Below are positions 1 to 10,829 of a stretch of 64,000 nucleotides of DNA, piece after piece. The stretch covers positions 124,001-188,000 of the forward strand of contig CAJQUW010010302.1 of NCBI GenBank assembly GCA_907163375.1. The letters run 5' to 3'. How positions within the stretch are numbered: position 1 is the first letter of the stretch; each line of letters begins with the position of its first letter. The notes beneath the pieces were generated by a model. The model was not told the DNA's origin. It made no database searches and saw nothing but the letters and a program-made list of their open reading frames with translations. Position numbers and translations under genes: made by a program. The stretch is from Prostheceraeus crozeri (Eukaryota > Platyhelminthes > Polycladida > Euryleptidae).

Positions 1-880
1 CATGTTGGAAAGTGACATGTACTGTACAGTCTTCCAGTGCAACGAACATACACGAGCATGATGTAAATAATTAATTGGTGCATAGCACACACAATGCACC
101 TTCACAGACATGTAAAAGGTCACATAATCATAAATTCATGTGATGGAAATGCATTTTGAAAAATAATTCTTACACCATTGAGAGCAGCACTGGAAGCCAA
201 ATGACCCAAAATAACCGCCATAATTAGCGGCCAATTACCACACGCAGTAACTGTTCATTACAGACAAATAACAGTGAAAATATCAGACAAAACTGTCTGC
301 CTTTCTATTTTTTGTTGCAAAGCAGGGCTTTGTCTTTATTCAGTACTACCGTCTATCACACACATAGTAGTAAATTAATAATCCAATATTCATTTCATAT
401 CGAAAATGTTGAGAATCCACTTCATGCTCTGATGATACCATGCTAGAAATATTGTGTTTAGATAGCTATGACCTTTATGTAGCATAAATAGTATAACCTT
501 AAAAATTGCAAAGAACATTTTGAAAAATGAATTATCGCATGACATGAATGTGTCAAATATTCGAAACTACTATGGCTATGACGCAATGTCTGAAAATGGC
601 TTTCTAAACTTATTGCATAATTGAAAATTATGAAGAATACCATCCAATTTTGATAAAGCTTTGTAATATGGCAGTTAACATATAGGTTGTTATATAGTTG
701 TGTAATAAGCAGTGAACGTAATAATACAAATTTGTCTGCGTGATGAGACAAACATTGTCTGATAAGCATTAAGTTTGTTTGTTCATACGTAGCATAAGCC
801 AAAATATTGATTTGCTTGTTAAACTGTCAACTGACTGTAACTGACTGTGTGTAGTTTTCGGTGTAATAGGGATAAGGTCC
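1..880. other. Gene-free AT-rich DNA
   Basis: No coding frame, terminal repeat or RNA-like fold that I can support. The open frames here are short and AT-rich without recognisable motifs. Confidence 0.5.
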
Positions 881-883
881 AGT

Positions 884-1366
884 GGACCCTTTTGCTTATC
901 AGCTATACTTCAAGTAATTCAAATGAAACAAAAAATTATTGCAGGTATCAGAGTAAGCCGCACGCTCCTAAAGTAAGCTAAAAAGATTTGAATGCCAGCC
1001 ACTAACTAATGAAGAACACTAGGGATATCAGAATATTAGTATGCATTTGGAGCAGCATTAGGGGCGATAGAATTTCAATCATCTTTATGTTACTAAAGAC
1101 AACGTAGTGGCATTAGGGCTTCACGCAGCATTAGGGGTTAATCCGTAGAATTTAGCACATCCACTCCTTTTGTTGTTCTACAACTCCCAAACTCAAAACG
1201 TGTAGCAATAGGAGGTAGCATTAGGAGCGTACGGTTTACAGTGAGAGTCACTGTCGAAAATGACGACTTCACATGGGCATGAGCGATTGATATATTATCA
1301 ACCAAAGAAGTAGCATTAAAAAATGTGGCATCAGAACCCACTGGACCCCTCGGGCCTCTCAGTGGT
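884..1366 (+). repeat. Cluster of AGCATTAGG-like motifs, possible small mobile element
   Basis: Six near-copies of the word AGCATTAGG lie in one orientation at about 1054, 1109, 1127, 1203 (one mismatch), 1216 and 1311. The block is loosely bounded by CAGTGGACC at 885 and CACTGGACC at about 1340. Subterminal word repeats like this are common in non-autonomous DNA transposons, but I see no target-site duplication, so the element reading is weak. Confidence 0.3.
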
Positions 1367-1369
1367 TGA

Positions 1370-2330
1370 TGTTACAAATGGCTTATTTTGTTATTTACAT
1401 GTATGGAGCAAAAAACGAATTTGTAGTGGTGACAATGAAGATTTCCTGATTTTGAGTTAAATAATGATGAGGAATTGAAGAAAAGAAAGTTATTGTAAAA
1501 GGGAGTAGGTGACATTAAGACGATTGAATGAATGGATGGATAATTAGCAACAAAACTCATCATGTAATATGACATTGACATTATCAAAGGATGAAAATAA
1601 CATGATAAAATCATAATTAATGATTAAGCAGCTCAGTCGATATCATTATGAATTATTTATCAGGTAACAAAATCACTTGTATCTATCATGTATACAGATT
1701 GACTGCTGGGAGCTATCTGACATCAATCTCATTAATTCTGAATTAATGAATCTTTACAAATTTCACTGTAGCCAAAATTATGACTAAAGGTATCACTGAA
1801 TACAATACTTTAGGTCATCCATCAATTTACAAATCAAATAATAGAAAATTGACAGGAAAGCAACCTTCTTCCCCTGCTGTTTTAATATAATTTGATTCGT
1901 AAATCGCCTCGTACTTTCGCAGCCATAATGTACATCTGTTGGTTCGTGTCGCTTATGTTGTGCAAACCTATACGTGCACATACACATATAAATTTCAAAA
2001 AATTGCTATGTCGATCTATTGACAAATGTAAACAGAAAATTGTGAAAACATGACATATCCAATTTTGCAACTTTTCATGAACCGCAAAAAGACAACCGCA
2101 ATCTGCTGTGAGTTTGAAAATGAAATTGCGGTCAATTATTAACCAAGAAATTGCTGTACTGCGCATCCTTCAAAATTTCACCGTTATTTTTCAAAACGCG
2201 ACATACGAACGCGAGGATGAACTCAGAGGAAATATTCAAAATTCCAATTTATGAACGTAGAAGTTTTTGGAATTGTAAAAGTAATGAAATATGAAACAGC
2301 TTGCAGGGTGGGATGATTTCAATCTATTGC
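1370..2330. other. Gene-free AT-rich DNA
   Basis: Nothing recognisable. Short frames on both strands lack domain motifs. Confidence 0.45.
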
Positions 2331-2467
2331 CCGACTATGAAGTGCTTCTGATCTTTGGAAACAAAATCAACGAATTCAATAGCCTAAAGATTAATCATTG
2401 GAAAATTGTACGCTCAGTGTGTTATTGTTGTCAATGAGAAAAACATGCAAGAATTGTTTACTTTTCT

Positions 2468-3151
2468 TTGAAAAATAACGATGATTGCATGAGATTGTAT
2501 TTTGATTTGTGTCACAGAATCAGGTTGGACCCCTTTATTAATGATTCGATTATTTCTATTCCTGGATATATAGTTCACCTCGCCGATCGAAGTAGTGGTA
2601 ACGAAGGTGGTGGACTTCTATGCTGGATTAATACATCCTTTCAATCCACAAAATTGATAGATACTTCTCAATTTAAGGATGTTGAGCTTCTTATCGTTTG
2701 TGCCACATATCGTCGCTTTAAATGCTTGATCGAAATTGTTTATTATCCAAAGGGACGATCATTGAATAATGATACCAAACAGTGTCTAAATAAATACGTA
2801 TACTCGGTGATCGATGATTTACTTGTACATCTGTTGGATCATGTGGTATATGAGCTTGGTGACTTCAATCATGTTGAACCTACAACACAAGAAATGTCTC
2901 TGGGATTACAGAATGTAGTTCACGAAGCTACTCGCCTCCATGCGGCTTTGGACTTAATCCTTATTCCAGATGAGAATGCTGACTTTTACGCTGAACCAAT
3001 CATCCTTTCACCGCTCAGCACCAGTGACCACAACGTCATTATCCTAAAGCCCGAACAGCAAATGTTATGGAATTCTGGATATGTTCACATTCTGGATTTG
3101 CGAAGTCCCAATTTAAGTAGCGCTTGGAGGTATCTGTCTGATATCGATTGA
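2468..3151 (+). pseudogene. LINE AP-like endonuclease domain fragment
   Basis: This 227-codon frame matches the APE/exonuclease-III-like endonuclease that nicks target DNA in CR1/Jockey LINEs. Visible landmarks are SIISIPGY followed by DR and a GGG loop near residues 27-47, LGDFNH near residues 130-135 (the family's catalytic GDFN), and TSDHNVI near residues 185-191 (the terminal SDH catalytic motif). The frame opens without an ATG at a clear start and the region upstream (2340-2467) reads as more endonuclease in another frame, so the true N-terminus is lost. It is separated from the RT part by stops. Endonuclease identity is well supported; activity is not expected. Confidence 0.78.
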
Positions 3152-3439
3152 AATGTGATATTTTCAAATGCTTCCCTTGATGAATCCCGTGATCGTTTCT
3201 ATACTTTCTTAAATGAAGCTTTACAACTTATTCCATGTAATCCCATAAAGCGCAGTTATTCCGAAAACTATGGATCACAAATGTAAAAAAAGTACTCATT
3301 AACAAGCGTTATGGTGCATATCGGAATAGAAACGGAGCTGTATAGATTTTACAAGGAGAAAGTCAAAATCGCCGTTTTCAAAGCGTAGCGCCAGTGAAGT
3401 GAATCTTTTCTCTCGACTAATAGTAAACTTATTTGGGGC

Positions 3440-4187
3440 ATTTATAAATATGTCAATGGTGAGTTAAACAGATCAGACAATTGGCTTCCTCAATGGAAGT
3501 CTAGCGAGCCGTTGACTTTAATATTGAATGAGTTGAATTATCGTCTTTCTTTGAATTTTATTGACCATCCCATTGATGCGCCCATACCAGCGCATTCCAG
3601 CCTTGTCCGTCTACCTTAAGCTTTTGATGCGATGTTATTGGAAAAGGCTTTAATGAAAGTCGATCCAATGACTGCACCTGGTTCCGATGGAATCCCATCG
3701 ATTGTGCGGACAAAATTTGCAGACGTTATCTCTAAGTTGCTTTCAATATGTGCATTTCGCATGCGGATGATCCTCATCAGTGGAAATGTGCTGATATAGT
3801 GCCTTTCCCGGAGACAAATCCTCCTGATCTGTCCCATGTGCGACCGATATCCTTGCTTCCTGAGAGCATCTTTGAAAAAATGTTGAAACAAATTGGCAGT
3901 GAGTTTACCAGCAGATACGATCGTAAGCAATTTGCATATAGAAACAAAAGTTGCACGGTGTATGCTTTGAAGGAAATTGAAAATTTTGTAACATCAAGTT
4001 TGCAGGAGTGTGATGTCATCGGATGTCACATGGTTATATTGGATCTTGAAAAGGGATTCGATAAACTGTCACACAGGTCCTTGATTGCTAAGATGGTTGC
4101 CGATGGTTTCACCGACTTCACCGTTAAATTCCTGATTAATTATTTATCATCACTGCATCAGCGTGTGAAATGGAAAAACGATAGGGC
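3440..4187 (+). pseudogene. LINE reverse transcriptase fragment, 5' part
   Basis: The first part (3460-3740, another frame) carries the pre-polymerase motif MTAPGSDGIP. The open frame from 3748 then gives RPISLLP near residues 30-36, QFAYRNKSCTVYAL near residues 60-73, and the palm motif ILDLEKGFDKLSH near residues 98-110, which is the motif-A region with its catalytic Asp. These are the ordinary fingers and palm blocks of a CR1/Jockey-group LINE polymerase. The frame runs straight into the 4188-4781 insertion, so the stop at 4200 belongs to the inserted element. The polymerase resumes at about 4785 without a legible YADD box. Confidence 0.8.
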
Positions 4188-4781
4188 CGCTGTCACATAG
4201 GAAAGGGCGTCTTCCATCTTTCATCTTCCATTTGGGATTTCCCTTTAATTGCATGTAGAAAAGAATGCAACCTATCACAGAAAAAAAGTCATCAGCCGTA
4301 AGTCATCCTCCATCTTCCATCGTCCGTCATGCTGTCACACAGGAAAAGTCATAAGGGTCGTCCATCGGACATAAGACATGAAATTATGCGGCTGATGAAA
4401 TTCATTTCCATAAGGCGTCAGGCGTCCGGCGTCAGCCGCGAGACTGTTCTAAAAATAGAACAACGTGAAGTGACGTTTGATGGAAGACTTATGAAGCTGT
4501 CATTTGCAAAGAGAAGCAATCAGAAAACAGCCTTTGTTCACAATGTCGAACGAGGACGAGGATCAAGACAGTAGTCACAGTGAAATAGTGAAAAACAGCG
4601 CTGACTGTGCCGGAAATGGATTTCCTTAGTGTGACTGCGGTAGATGGAAGATGGTCGATGGAAGGCAGAAGAAGGCAGATGAAAATCGTCTCATCACGCC
4701 TTATGGAAGACTCCTTATGAAGAGTGCGGAAAGAGGCGAGTGACATGGAAGATGAAAGACGCCTTTTCCTGTGTGACAGCG
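4188..4781. mobile_element. 594-bp non-autonomous TIR element inserted in the LINE
   Basis: The ends are inverted copies beginning CGCTGTCACA, with about 40 bp of near-perfect TIR that includes repeated CTTCCAT words. GGC lies on both flanks (4185-4187 and 4782-4784), a possible 3-bp target duplication. The TIR word CTGTCACACAGGAAAA recurs inside at about 4330, so the element is itself composite. No protein is coded. The LINE polymerase reads on either side, so this insertion is younger than the LINE. The superfamily is not assigned; a 3-bp TSD would fit PIF/Harbinger but the TIR sequence does not prove it. Confidence 0.7.
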
Positions 4782-5533
4782 GGCTTCTGAGGATTATTTG
4801 CCAGTAAGAAGTAGCATCCCCCAAGGATCCTGTATTGGTCCATTGGTTTTTGACTACTTTTGTGCGGATATTCCAGTTGGAGACAAATCCGTAGTGATTC
4901 TAACTAACCTTGAAGCGATACTAAGTGATGATAATCCTTGGAGCCTTAATTAATACATCAGAATGGAACCTTTTGCAGATGTCGCGTTTTTGAAAGAAAA
5001 CGAAGACTTTGAAGCTAGATTCCATCGTATTGAAATCGAATTGGTCTAAATGACATTGACCGTCCAACAACAACCGTCGTATAACCGTCCTTTGTTGGAT
5101 CAACAAACAACGACCGTTCAAATTTCTGTCTTTTCAATTTCTTGCAAAGACATTAGGTTCACACTTGTGTTAATAGCTTGACCAAACATAAATCAATAAG
5201 TTCCCAACCAACATTTATTATCAAATTAATCCTACCCATCAGGCCATTACACATAGGATGACCACACATGGCAGTTCAACCCTGAAGCTTTGGCACTTTG
5301 ATAGGATGATATCAATATGCGCTTTAGATATTTCATCAAAGCTTTTGACATTTCTTATTGTAATTATGTGGCTACGCCGCCAAAAATAATGTATTTTATG
5401 CAGCCTATGTCGTCTATTGCATTTGTGATTTTAAGAAAATCAAACTCAAACATTTTCAGGCGTAGTAGTCAATTATCTGCCTATTATGAAAGGTCGTGTA
5501 TCACATAAAAATAGATTGTTTATCTGAAGCTGA

Positions 5534-5733
5534 CTAGAATGGAAATTGACTCAAGGTCGCGGCACATCCGGGGGAACTAAGTTGGGGCATGAATCACCAA
5601 TTAAAAGCTTCGATTTACGCATGTGACTGATTCTAACCCAATGATACAGACGTTGGCAGGTGCATCTAAGTGAAAATGCGTGCGATTCATGTGCCGTTAT
5701 TGTGTATTGCATGAAGCTTAATTTCCATTCTAG
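5534..5733. repeat. ~200-bp segment with 14-bp perfect terminal inverted repeat
   Basis: CTAGAATGGAAATT at 5534-5547 is repeated exactly in inverse at 5720-5733. The interior has no coding capacity. I see no target duplication, so it may be a small MITE or a chance inverted pair. Just downstream (5780-5840) a stretch resembles LINE sequence at about 3350-3430. Confidence 0.35.
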
Positions 5734-5869
5734 AGGGTTTGTCGTTGTCAATTTCTATGGTGTATCACAATTTTCTAGCAAATCAAAACTGTCATTTTCA
5801 AAGCCACCAGTGAAGTAAAGATCTCTTTAATAATGCTAATATTTCGAGGAATGTCTTCGCTTTCCCCGG

Positions 5870-6085
5870 AAGAGATCTATCCGTCGCTGTAGCCTTGTGG
5901 TATAGAGTGTTCTATGTATCCGGGAGACCTTGGTCGGGTCAAACCTAAGACTTCTAGAGTAGGTACACTGAATTCTTGCTAAACACTCAGCACAAAAAAG
6001 AGTGAGAGTGGGATAAATGACAACTCGGCCAAATGGAAGAAAGTCTCCGTGCCTAATGTGCTTCCGAGTATAAACAAGGTAGGTT
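5870..6085 (+). mobile_element. tRNA-derived SINE
   Basis: The head resembles a tRNA: GTAGCCTTGTGGTATAGAG (5888-5906) fits an A box, and GACCTTGGTCGGGTCAAACC (5926-5945) sits where a B box should be, at the usual spacing, although it has drifted from the GGTTCGAATCC consensus. It is followed by a tRNA-unrelated body containing the phrase GCTAAACACTCAGCA, similar to bodies of other invertebrate SINEs as I remember them. No poly-A tail or target duplication is clear. Transcription of such elements is by RNA polymerase III; this copy's degraded B box suggests it is silent. Confidence 0.55.
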
Positions 6086-6089
6086 CATT

Positions 6090-7560
6090 TATTTTTCAGA
6101 TCTAGTTTGGAGATACCGTAGTCTTCCTTATAAATAGCAGTGACATACAGATGTAACTTCATTTTTAATGTAGCTTTTGTACATCTTGTATCGGTGGGGA
6201 TTACATTATGGGATACATTATGGGGATACAGCAACGACATCCGAACAGCATTCCAAAATGTAGCATGAGGTGAAGTTGAGTGCTATCTTTTAATGGAGGA
6301 TGGATGGAGTAGCTGTGTGGTCATCATCGAAGGCGATGTGATCACCTACTACAGAAGATCAAAGTAATATTTGTAATGAATTTGCTTTAATAAGGTATTG
6401 CAGGCAGGAATCTTCAATTGAACTAACTACAGACAATAAATTATATACAGGTTAAATCTATCAATAAGACCTGCATGAACGTTTTCTATCTGGCACTTTC
6501 ATTGGTAACATAATTGATCATATAGTTCCAATAATGATGAATAGACGACTTTACTGTACTCTACGTGATACGAGCAGTATTTCAAACGCATACAGATGAT
6601 GATAGCAAAACTGATATATCCATCAATCAATGATCACGCCGTTTTCTGACCCCTGCGTGTATATACGTTTCAAATGTTCTTGAAGTTATGAAAACTGTCA
6701 AAATTATTGAGTTGTAATTGTAATTCGAGAAATGCTTTAAATAGTGCACATAAACGGAAAGTAAAAGTACAATTGTGGATAAAACTGTCACATCCGCTTG
6801 TAGTGTCTGCGTGTAGACACAAAGAATCTCTGATGTCTGAATGATCTTGTAATTTTCCTTATCTATATGTTATCACAACCAAATGTCAAGTTGCGGACGA
6901 CACTTTTTGCATCCTTGTTCCGTGACAAATATCATGCAATTATTCCAGAGATTTAAGCATGATATCTTGTTAATTTTACGCCTACGTTTGACACTTAGAG
7001 GCAGCTGGATGATTTTCTAAATAAGAGTCGGCAAACAATCACTCAGAAAACACGCAATGTCGTCTTTGATTACTGTACAGATTTCATTAATTAGGTTGCC
7101 AAGCACTTGCTTACCGCGAAACCAGAACTGCAAGGAGTTGAAGGATTTCGAAAAAAAAATTCTCTCTTTTCTATTCAATTATCTTTCTAACTGTAATCTG
7201 CTAATCAGATCACAAAGATTGATTCTTCCACAGCTAGTCGACTTTCGCTTTGCGTAAGTCAGTTGAACAGGAATGCCCTCTGTCATTATAGAAGCTAACA
7301 GTAGCTCTGTAATAAAAAGATAAATACTGCATATAGTTAAGGAGCCCCATATGACGACACTGAGATGGTATAGTCTATATTATCTACATCTACGCTCTGT
7401 AAGAAGATATTGGGCTATAGGTATCTAGTAATGCGATCACTATGGTTAGCAATTAGCATGGAAACCAAGTACCTGCCAGTAAAATTCTTTGCAGATGTTT
7501 TGCACTTATAGACAAGGAGTTCTCATACGGGCTCAAATTAAGGAGTTCGTTCAACAACCC
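6090..7560. other. Gene-free AT-rich DNA
   Basis: I see no recognisable coding sequence, terminal repeats or tandem arrays here. Confidence 0.45.
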
Positions 7561-7689
7561 TCTCAGAAAAGGTTTGATGCATCTAGGCATAGCTACAAGT
7601 CTTCTAGAATATCCCCAGGTAGCTGGTAAACTTAAATTGTGGTAACAGTAAAAATCTACATGATTTTTAAAAATAGCACTTAGATACTA

Positions 7690-7830
7690 CTTACAAAATA
7701 TGAGTAATGTGAAAAATATGTTGCTTTTGAAAATTCTAATTTTGAGCCATTTACTCTGAGAAATGGTGGTAGCAATTTATGGAATCCTCTCAGTATAATT
7801 TTTTCCGAATATGGTAGCAAAATTTACATG
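7690..7830 (+). pseudogene. Possible LINE C-terminal tail
   Basis: A frame reading FTLRNGGSNLWNPLS (about 7747-7791) resembles the GP.LWN.LP block that ends many CR1/Jockey-type ORF2 proteins. No other LINE block is legible upstream. Weak call from one motif. Confidence 0.3.
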
Positions 7831-7835
7831 TGATG

Positions 7836-8135
7836 CTGAGATATGTCACTAAATCTCCTTTATATAAAACATATAAATCTTGTCCTTTTGAAACTTTTTT
7901 CTCTTGAAGTTTGGCTTATCTTCTATTTCTTAGATTTTTGAGCCGCATATCCTGCAATTTCAATGCATACATTTGCAGTGCAGATCTTTGGGAACAGTTC
8001 AAGCGCTCATTCAAGGAATTCATCTCATTGGTTCAAATTGTAGAGCTGCTGAAAACAACATGCCACGGAAGCGAAAATGTGAATTCAGCCTGAGCATGCT
8101 ATTTATTCAACCTCAGAAGCACATATCTGATTCAT
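7836..8135 (+). repeat. Left long terminal inverted repeat
   Basis: Matches the reverse complement of 10830-11127 over nearly its whole length with scattered substitutions, roughly nine-tenths identical by eye. Near its inner end both arms can encode MPRKRKCE, so a first exon or start codon of the gene may lie within the TIR. Confidence 0.8.
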
Positions 8136-8235
8136 CTGAATAAAAATGGATAGATTATGAATGTCTCTATTCAAATTCATTTGTAATTCAATATAATTCA
8201 ATGTACTTTTTAGTGCAACCCATGCCAGGGCAAAG

Positions 8236-8670
8236 ATGTCTAAACATGTAGATCTCCGTGTTGCGAGTCATCATATGACTCGCTCAAAGTTTCTTATTAC
8301 AATGCTTAATCGAATGAGACATTGCATTTCTTATGATGACTTGCTCATATTGGATACAAATCTTGCGAAGGAAACTCTTGCAAAAACAGATCTTTTCCGA
8401 GTGGTGATCCCACCAAACATTTCACCGGGTTCATTCGTACAAGTGGCGGTAGATAACATAGACATCAACGAGGAAACGCTTGATGGAAGCAAAACAACGC
8501 ATGCAACCAATATGGCATTATTTCAAAGAGGAGCATTTAGACCAGGGCCGATGGACCTTTCATTCGCGGACCATACAAAAAGGGCACGATCACTTGGAGT
8601 TGCGGAGGGATGGAAAAGTCTTTTGGAATTCAGTGCATATGGGAAACGTCCATCAGCTACCGGCTATAAG
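8236..8670 (+). pseudogene. N-terminal part of the CXC-tail element protein
   Basis: The frame from the ATG at 8236 reads HHMTRSKFLITMLNRMRHC near residues 12-30, followed by ISYDDLLILDTNLAKE. A further block reads AVDNIDINEETLDGSKTTHA near residues 71-90. I recognise this order (TRSK helix, SYD segment, then a DNIDI.EETLDG..T.HAT block) from a widespread invertebrate family without an assigned function. Nothing visible gives an enzymatic activity. The conserved Asp and Glu residues of the DNIDI/EETLDG block would be candidates for an active site, but this is inference. The frame is interrupted by the GC-rich insert at 8671 and is not continuous with the downstream blocks. Confidence 0.6.
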
Positions 8671-8779
8671 CAGAGCTGCCGTGGGGATGGATATTTGAAT
8701 CCCCACTCCATCCCATACCCACAGAAAAACCTGTGGGTATCCGCACAGAATCCCCACGCCCCAACCGGATAAGCCCCTG
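8671..8779. repeat. GC-rich ~109-bp insert inside the CXC element
   Basis: This stretch is much richer in C and G than its surroundings, with TCCCCAC and CCCATACCCAC words and a small hairpin (CCCACAG ... CTGTGGG). It begins CAGAGCTGCC and ends GGATAAGCCCCTG, a weak inverted pair reminiscent of hAT-type ends. It breaks the reading of the family protein. No target duplication was found, so insertion is likely but not proved. Confidence 0.4.
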
Positions 8780-9188
8780 ATTAATATGCTGCTCTTCTTC
8801 ATATAGAATGATTGATGTCCAATATCTCCATCTCAGTGGTACTTCTGCAAAGCATTCAACGATCTGAATGCCGTATTTGACTCTAGAGATGCGGAATGGG
8901 AGTCCTTGAAGAAAGTCACCGACTGTGTGTTGCAACTTTTATGACTTTTCTTTACTATCTTCGGTATAGGCCCATTGCTCTTTAAAAATGCAGTAACCTA
9001 TTTTCTATCATTATTGAGACTTGATTCGGACTTACCACTTAGAAATTATTGCACCGAAAATTTAACTAGATGCTCGTTCAAGTAAGGAATAGAGCCCGCT
9101 ATGCACACGTGACTTACAGAGTAATGCTGCCAGCTTACACATACAGTTTACATAGGTTCTTCTCATTCCGCTCTTAATTCTTTAATGA

Positions 9189-9690
9189 TCCATGAGACTT
9201 GGATCAAGCGTGATGGACGGACAAAATCGAATCTGTTTGCTTATTGGAGTGATTATCTCGAAATGGTTCAATTACTAGATTTCATCGAAGCAGGGAGAAC
9301 AGGAGATATGCCTTTTCATTTGTCTTGAACTGCAGTCATGACACCGCATTTCTTTTCCATGGATCGCCCTAATCACTCAAGATGGCTTCCAGTTTGCTTG
9401 TCAGATATGAATCAGATAAGTACATCTCATCCTGACGTGCTTGCTGAATTTATGAAGGTTGACCATGCCATCAATCGGTCGACTAAACCCTTTTAAAAGG
9501 TTTGGACGGACATGGCACTTGAACAATCTATCAATCGCGACTGGAAGACAATTGAAGGCATTATAATAGGCATTAGCCAGTGATCGGGAGCACTAGACCG
9601 ACGGTTTCTTACTAATCATCATCGAGCTTTCATGACGTCAAAATTGAAAGATATGTGATATCGATCTCCAAGACACAGGACGGATGGGAT
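9189..9690 (+). pseudogene. Middle block of the CXC-tail element protein
   Basis: Reading with stops, the + strand gives IHETWIKRDGRTKSN, then SDYLEMVQLLDFIEAGRTGD, then TPHFFSMDRPNHSRWLPVCL, then DMALEQSINRDWKT. This is the order expected for the family: a helical segment ending in a GRTGDW-like word, a PWFFA.D..NYARWLP-like block, and a DQ..EQ.INRD.K block. The block holds several stop codons within one legible frame, so it is a pseudogene. The 400 bp before it (8780-9188) are more decayed and only doubtfully coding. Confidence 0.55.
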
Positions 9691-10142
9691 TTCACCGCGA
9701 AGGAGTTTCTAAAAGAGTAGAGAGATGCGAAGATGCACAGAAATTACTAACAGCCTTTGAATCTGAATTGTTAACCAATCCATTTTCCTTAAATGACAAC
9801 GATGATGCCAGTGAACACCTTGTCAATATTTCTACGGGTTTCATGATGGACTCAGACTCTGTTGATGAGTTATGGAATTCGTACGATAATGGCACCATTC
9901 AAATGATGAATTACGTTGAGCAGCAATTGAATACAAATGAAGTATTCTTTTTTGATTGGATTCCGAAAAACAAGACCAAATTATTTGACTCAGTGAAGTC
10001 AGCAGACGAGAAAGAATTCGTAATTGGAGCAGACAGGAATCTTTTTGGGAGCCTTATGATTGCTGCTCGATCGAGAAATATATATTTCAAGGATGTGCTA
10101 AGCTACGAACTTTTAGCGGTGCCAACATCCATCGCATATTAA
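9684..10142 (+). pseudogene. C-terminal block of the CXC-tail element protein
   Basis: A 152-codon frame with TNPFSLND near residues 31-38, HLVNISTGFMMDSDSVDELW near residues 45-64, KNKTKLFDSV near residues 95-104, and ARSRNIYFKDVLSYELLAVP near residues 128-147. The family pattern is TNPF...LVNI.SG...., K.KLKTF, then R.I...DVL.YEL.P.P.SLA, and the frame follows it in order. The start at 9684 is not a true start; upstream homology continues in another frame. It ends at a stop at 10142, after which the protein continues in other frames. Confidence 0.6.
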
Positions 10143-10174
10143 CCTTAGGAAAACAAACAAAAGCGTACTTTTCG

Positions 10175-10626
10175 ATGTGCTTGAAGATAAAATCACACGT
10201 GAGTCTCGTCTACTGGAATCTAGTACGGGTAGCAAAAAGCACAGCCCATATCTATGATATGATGGTGATCATACAAATGGCAAAGTCATGTGGCTCTTCG
10301 ACATTTGGGGAGCTAGCTTATAAATATTACAAACAAATCACTAGATATTATGCCGAAATGAATGCAGGCGCCTTGATATTATCTTCGATCGATATGACAA
10401 AATTACGGAGAGTAGTCTACAGCCATTATTAATGACAAAGGGGCCTGCTCCAGTCAATCTTCTTGAATTGACAGCGTGTCACTTCACAAAAATTGCATGT
10501 CATCAAATGAACTGCTCATGCCGAAGGAACAATTTGTCATGCACTGAAGCGTGTGGATGTATGAGTTCAGCCGAATGCCAAAATAAGTGGTCCATTGATG
10601 AGTTATCGGAAGAAGATGGTGACTGA
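10175..10626 (+). pseudogene. CXC (TSO1/tesmin-like) cysteine tail of the element protein
   Basis: The first frame (10175-10432) ends with YDMMVIIQMAKSCGSSTFGE and a helical stretch, matching the family's segment before the tail. The second (10432-10626) gives PAPVNLLELTACHFTKIAC and then CHQMNCSCRRNNLSCTEACG, a run of C.C...C spaced cysteines like the CXC domain of TSO1/tesmin proteins, which bind zinc and DNA. The two frames overlap by one base and differ in phase, so one indel separates them. The tail ends in an acidic ELSEEDGD. A DNA-binding role in recognising the long TIRs is plausible but inferred. Confidence 0.6.
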
Positions 10627-10829
10627 ACATTGATTTTTTATTCACATTTTGATTTTTTTAGAAACTCAATTCAACTTGTCAAAAACTAATTGTTTAATCT
10701 AAAAATTTGTTTTGATCGATGGCTAAATGGGTCAAAATACCATTATAATAATTAATTGGGTAAATTGTAGCAATAAGAAAAATATGCATTCAAATTTACA
10801 TGCTCCATCCAATCAGATATCTGAAAAAA

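Larger units (their letters stand above)
2330..5150 (+). mobile_element. LINE retrotransposon relic (CR1/Jockey group)
   Basis: In order on the + strand there are pieces of an APE-type endonuclease (2468-3151), the linker to the polymerase (about 3440-3740) and the fingers/palm of a reverse transcriptase (3748-4187). After a 594-bp insertion the polymerase resumes with the motif IPQGSCIGPLVF at about 4815-4850. Homology fades by about 5150, so most of the thumb and the 3' end are missing or too diverged to see. Several frame changes and stops show an inactive copy. The family call rests on endonuclease plus RT motif style; exact clade placement needs a tree. Confidence 0.8.
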
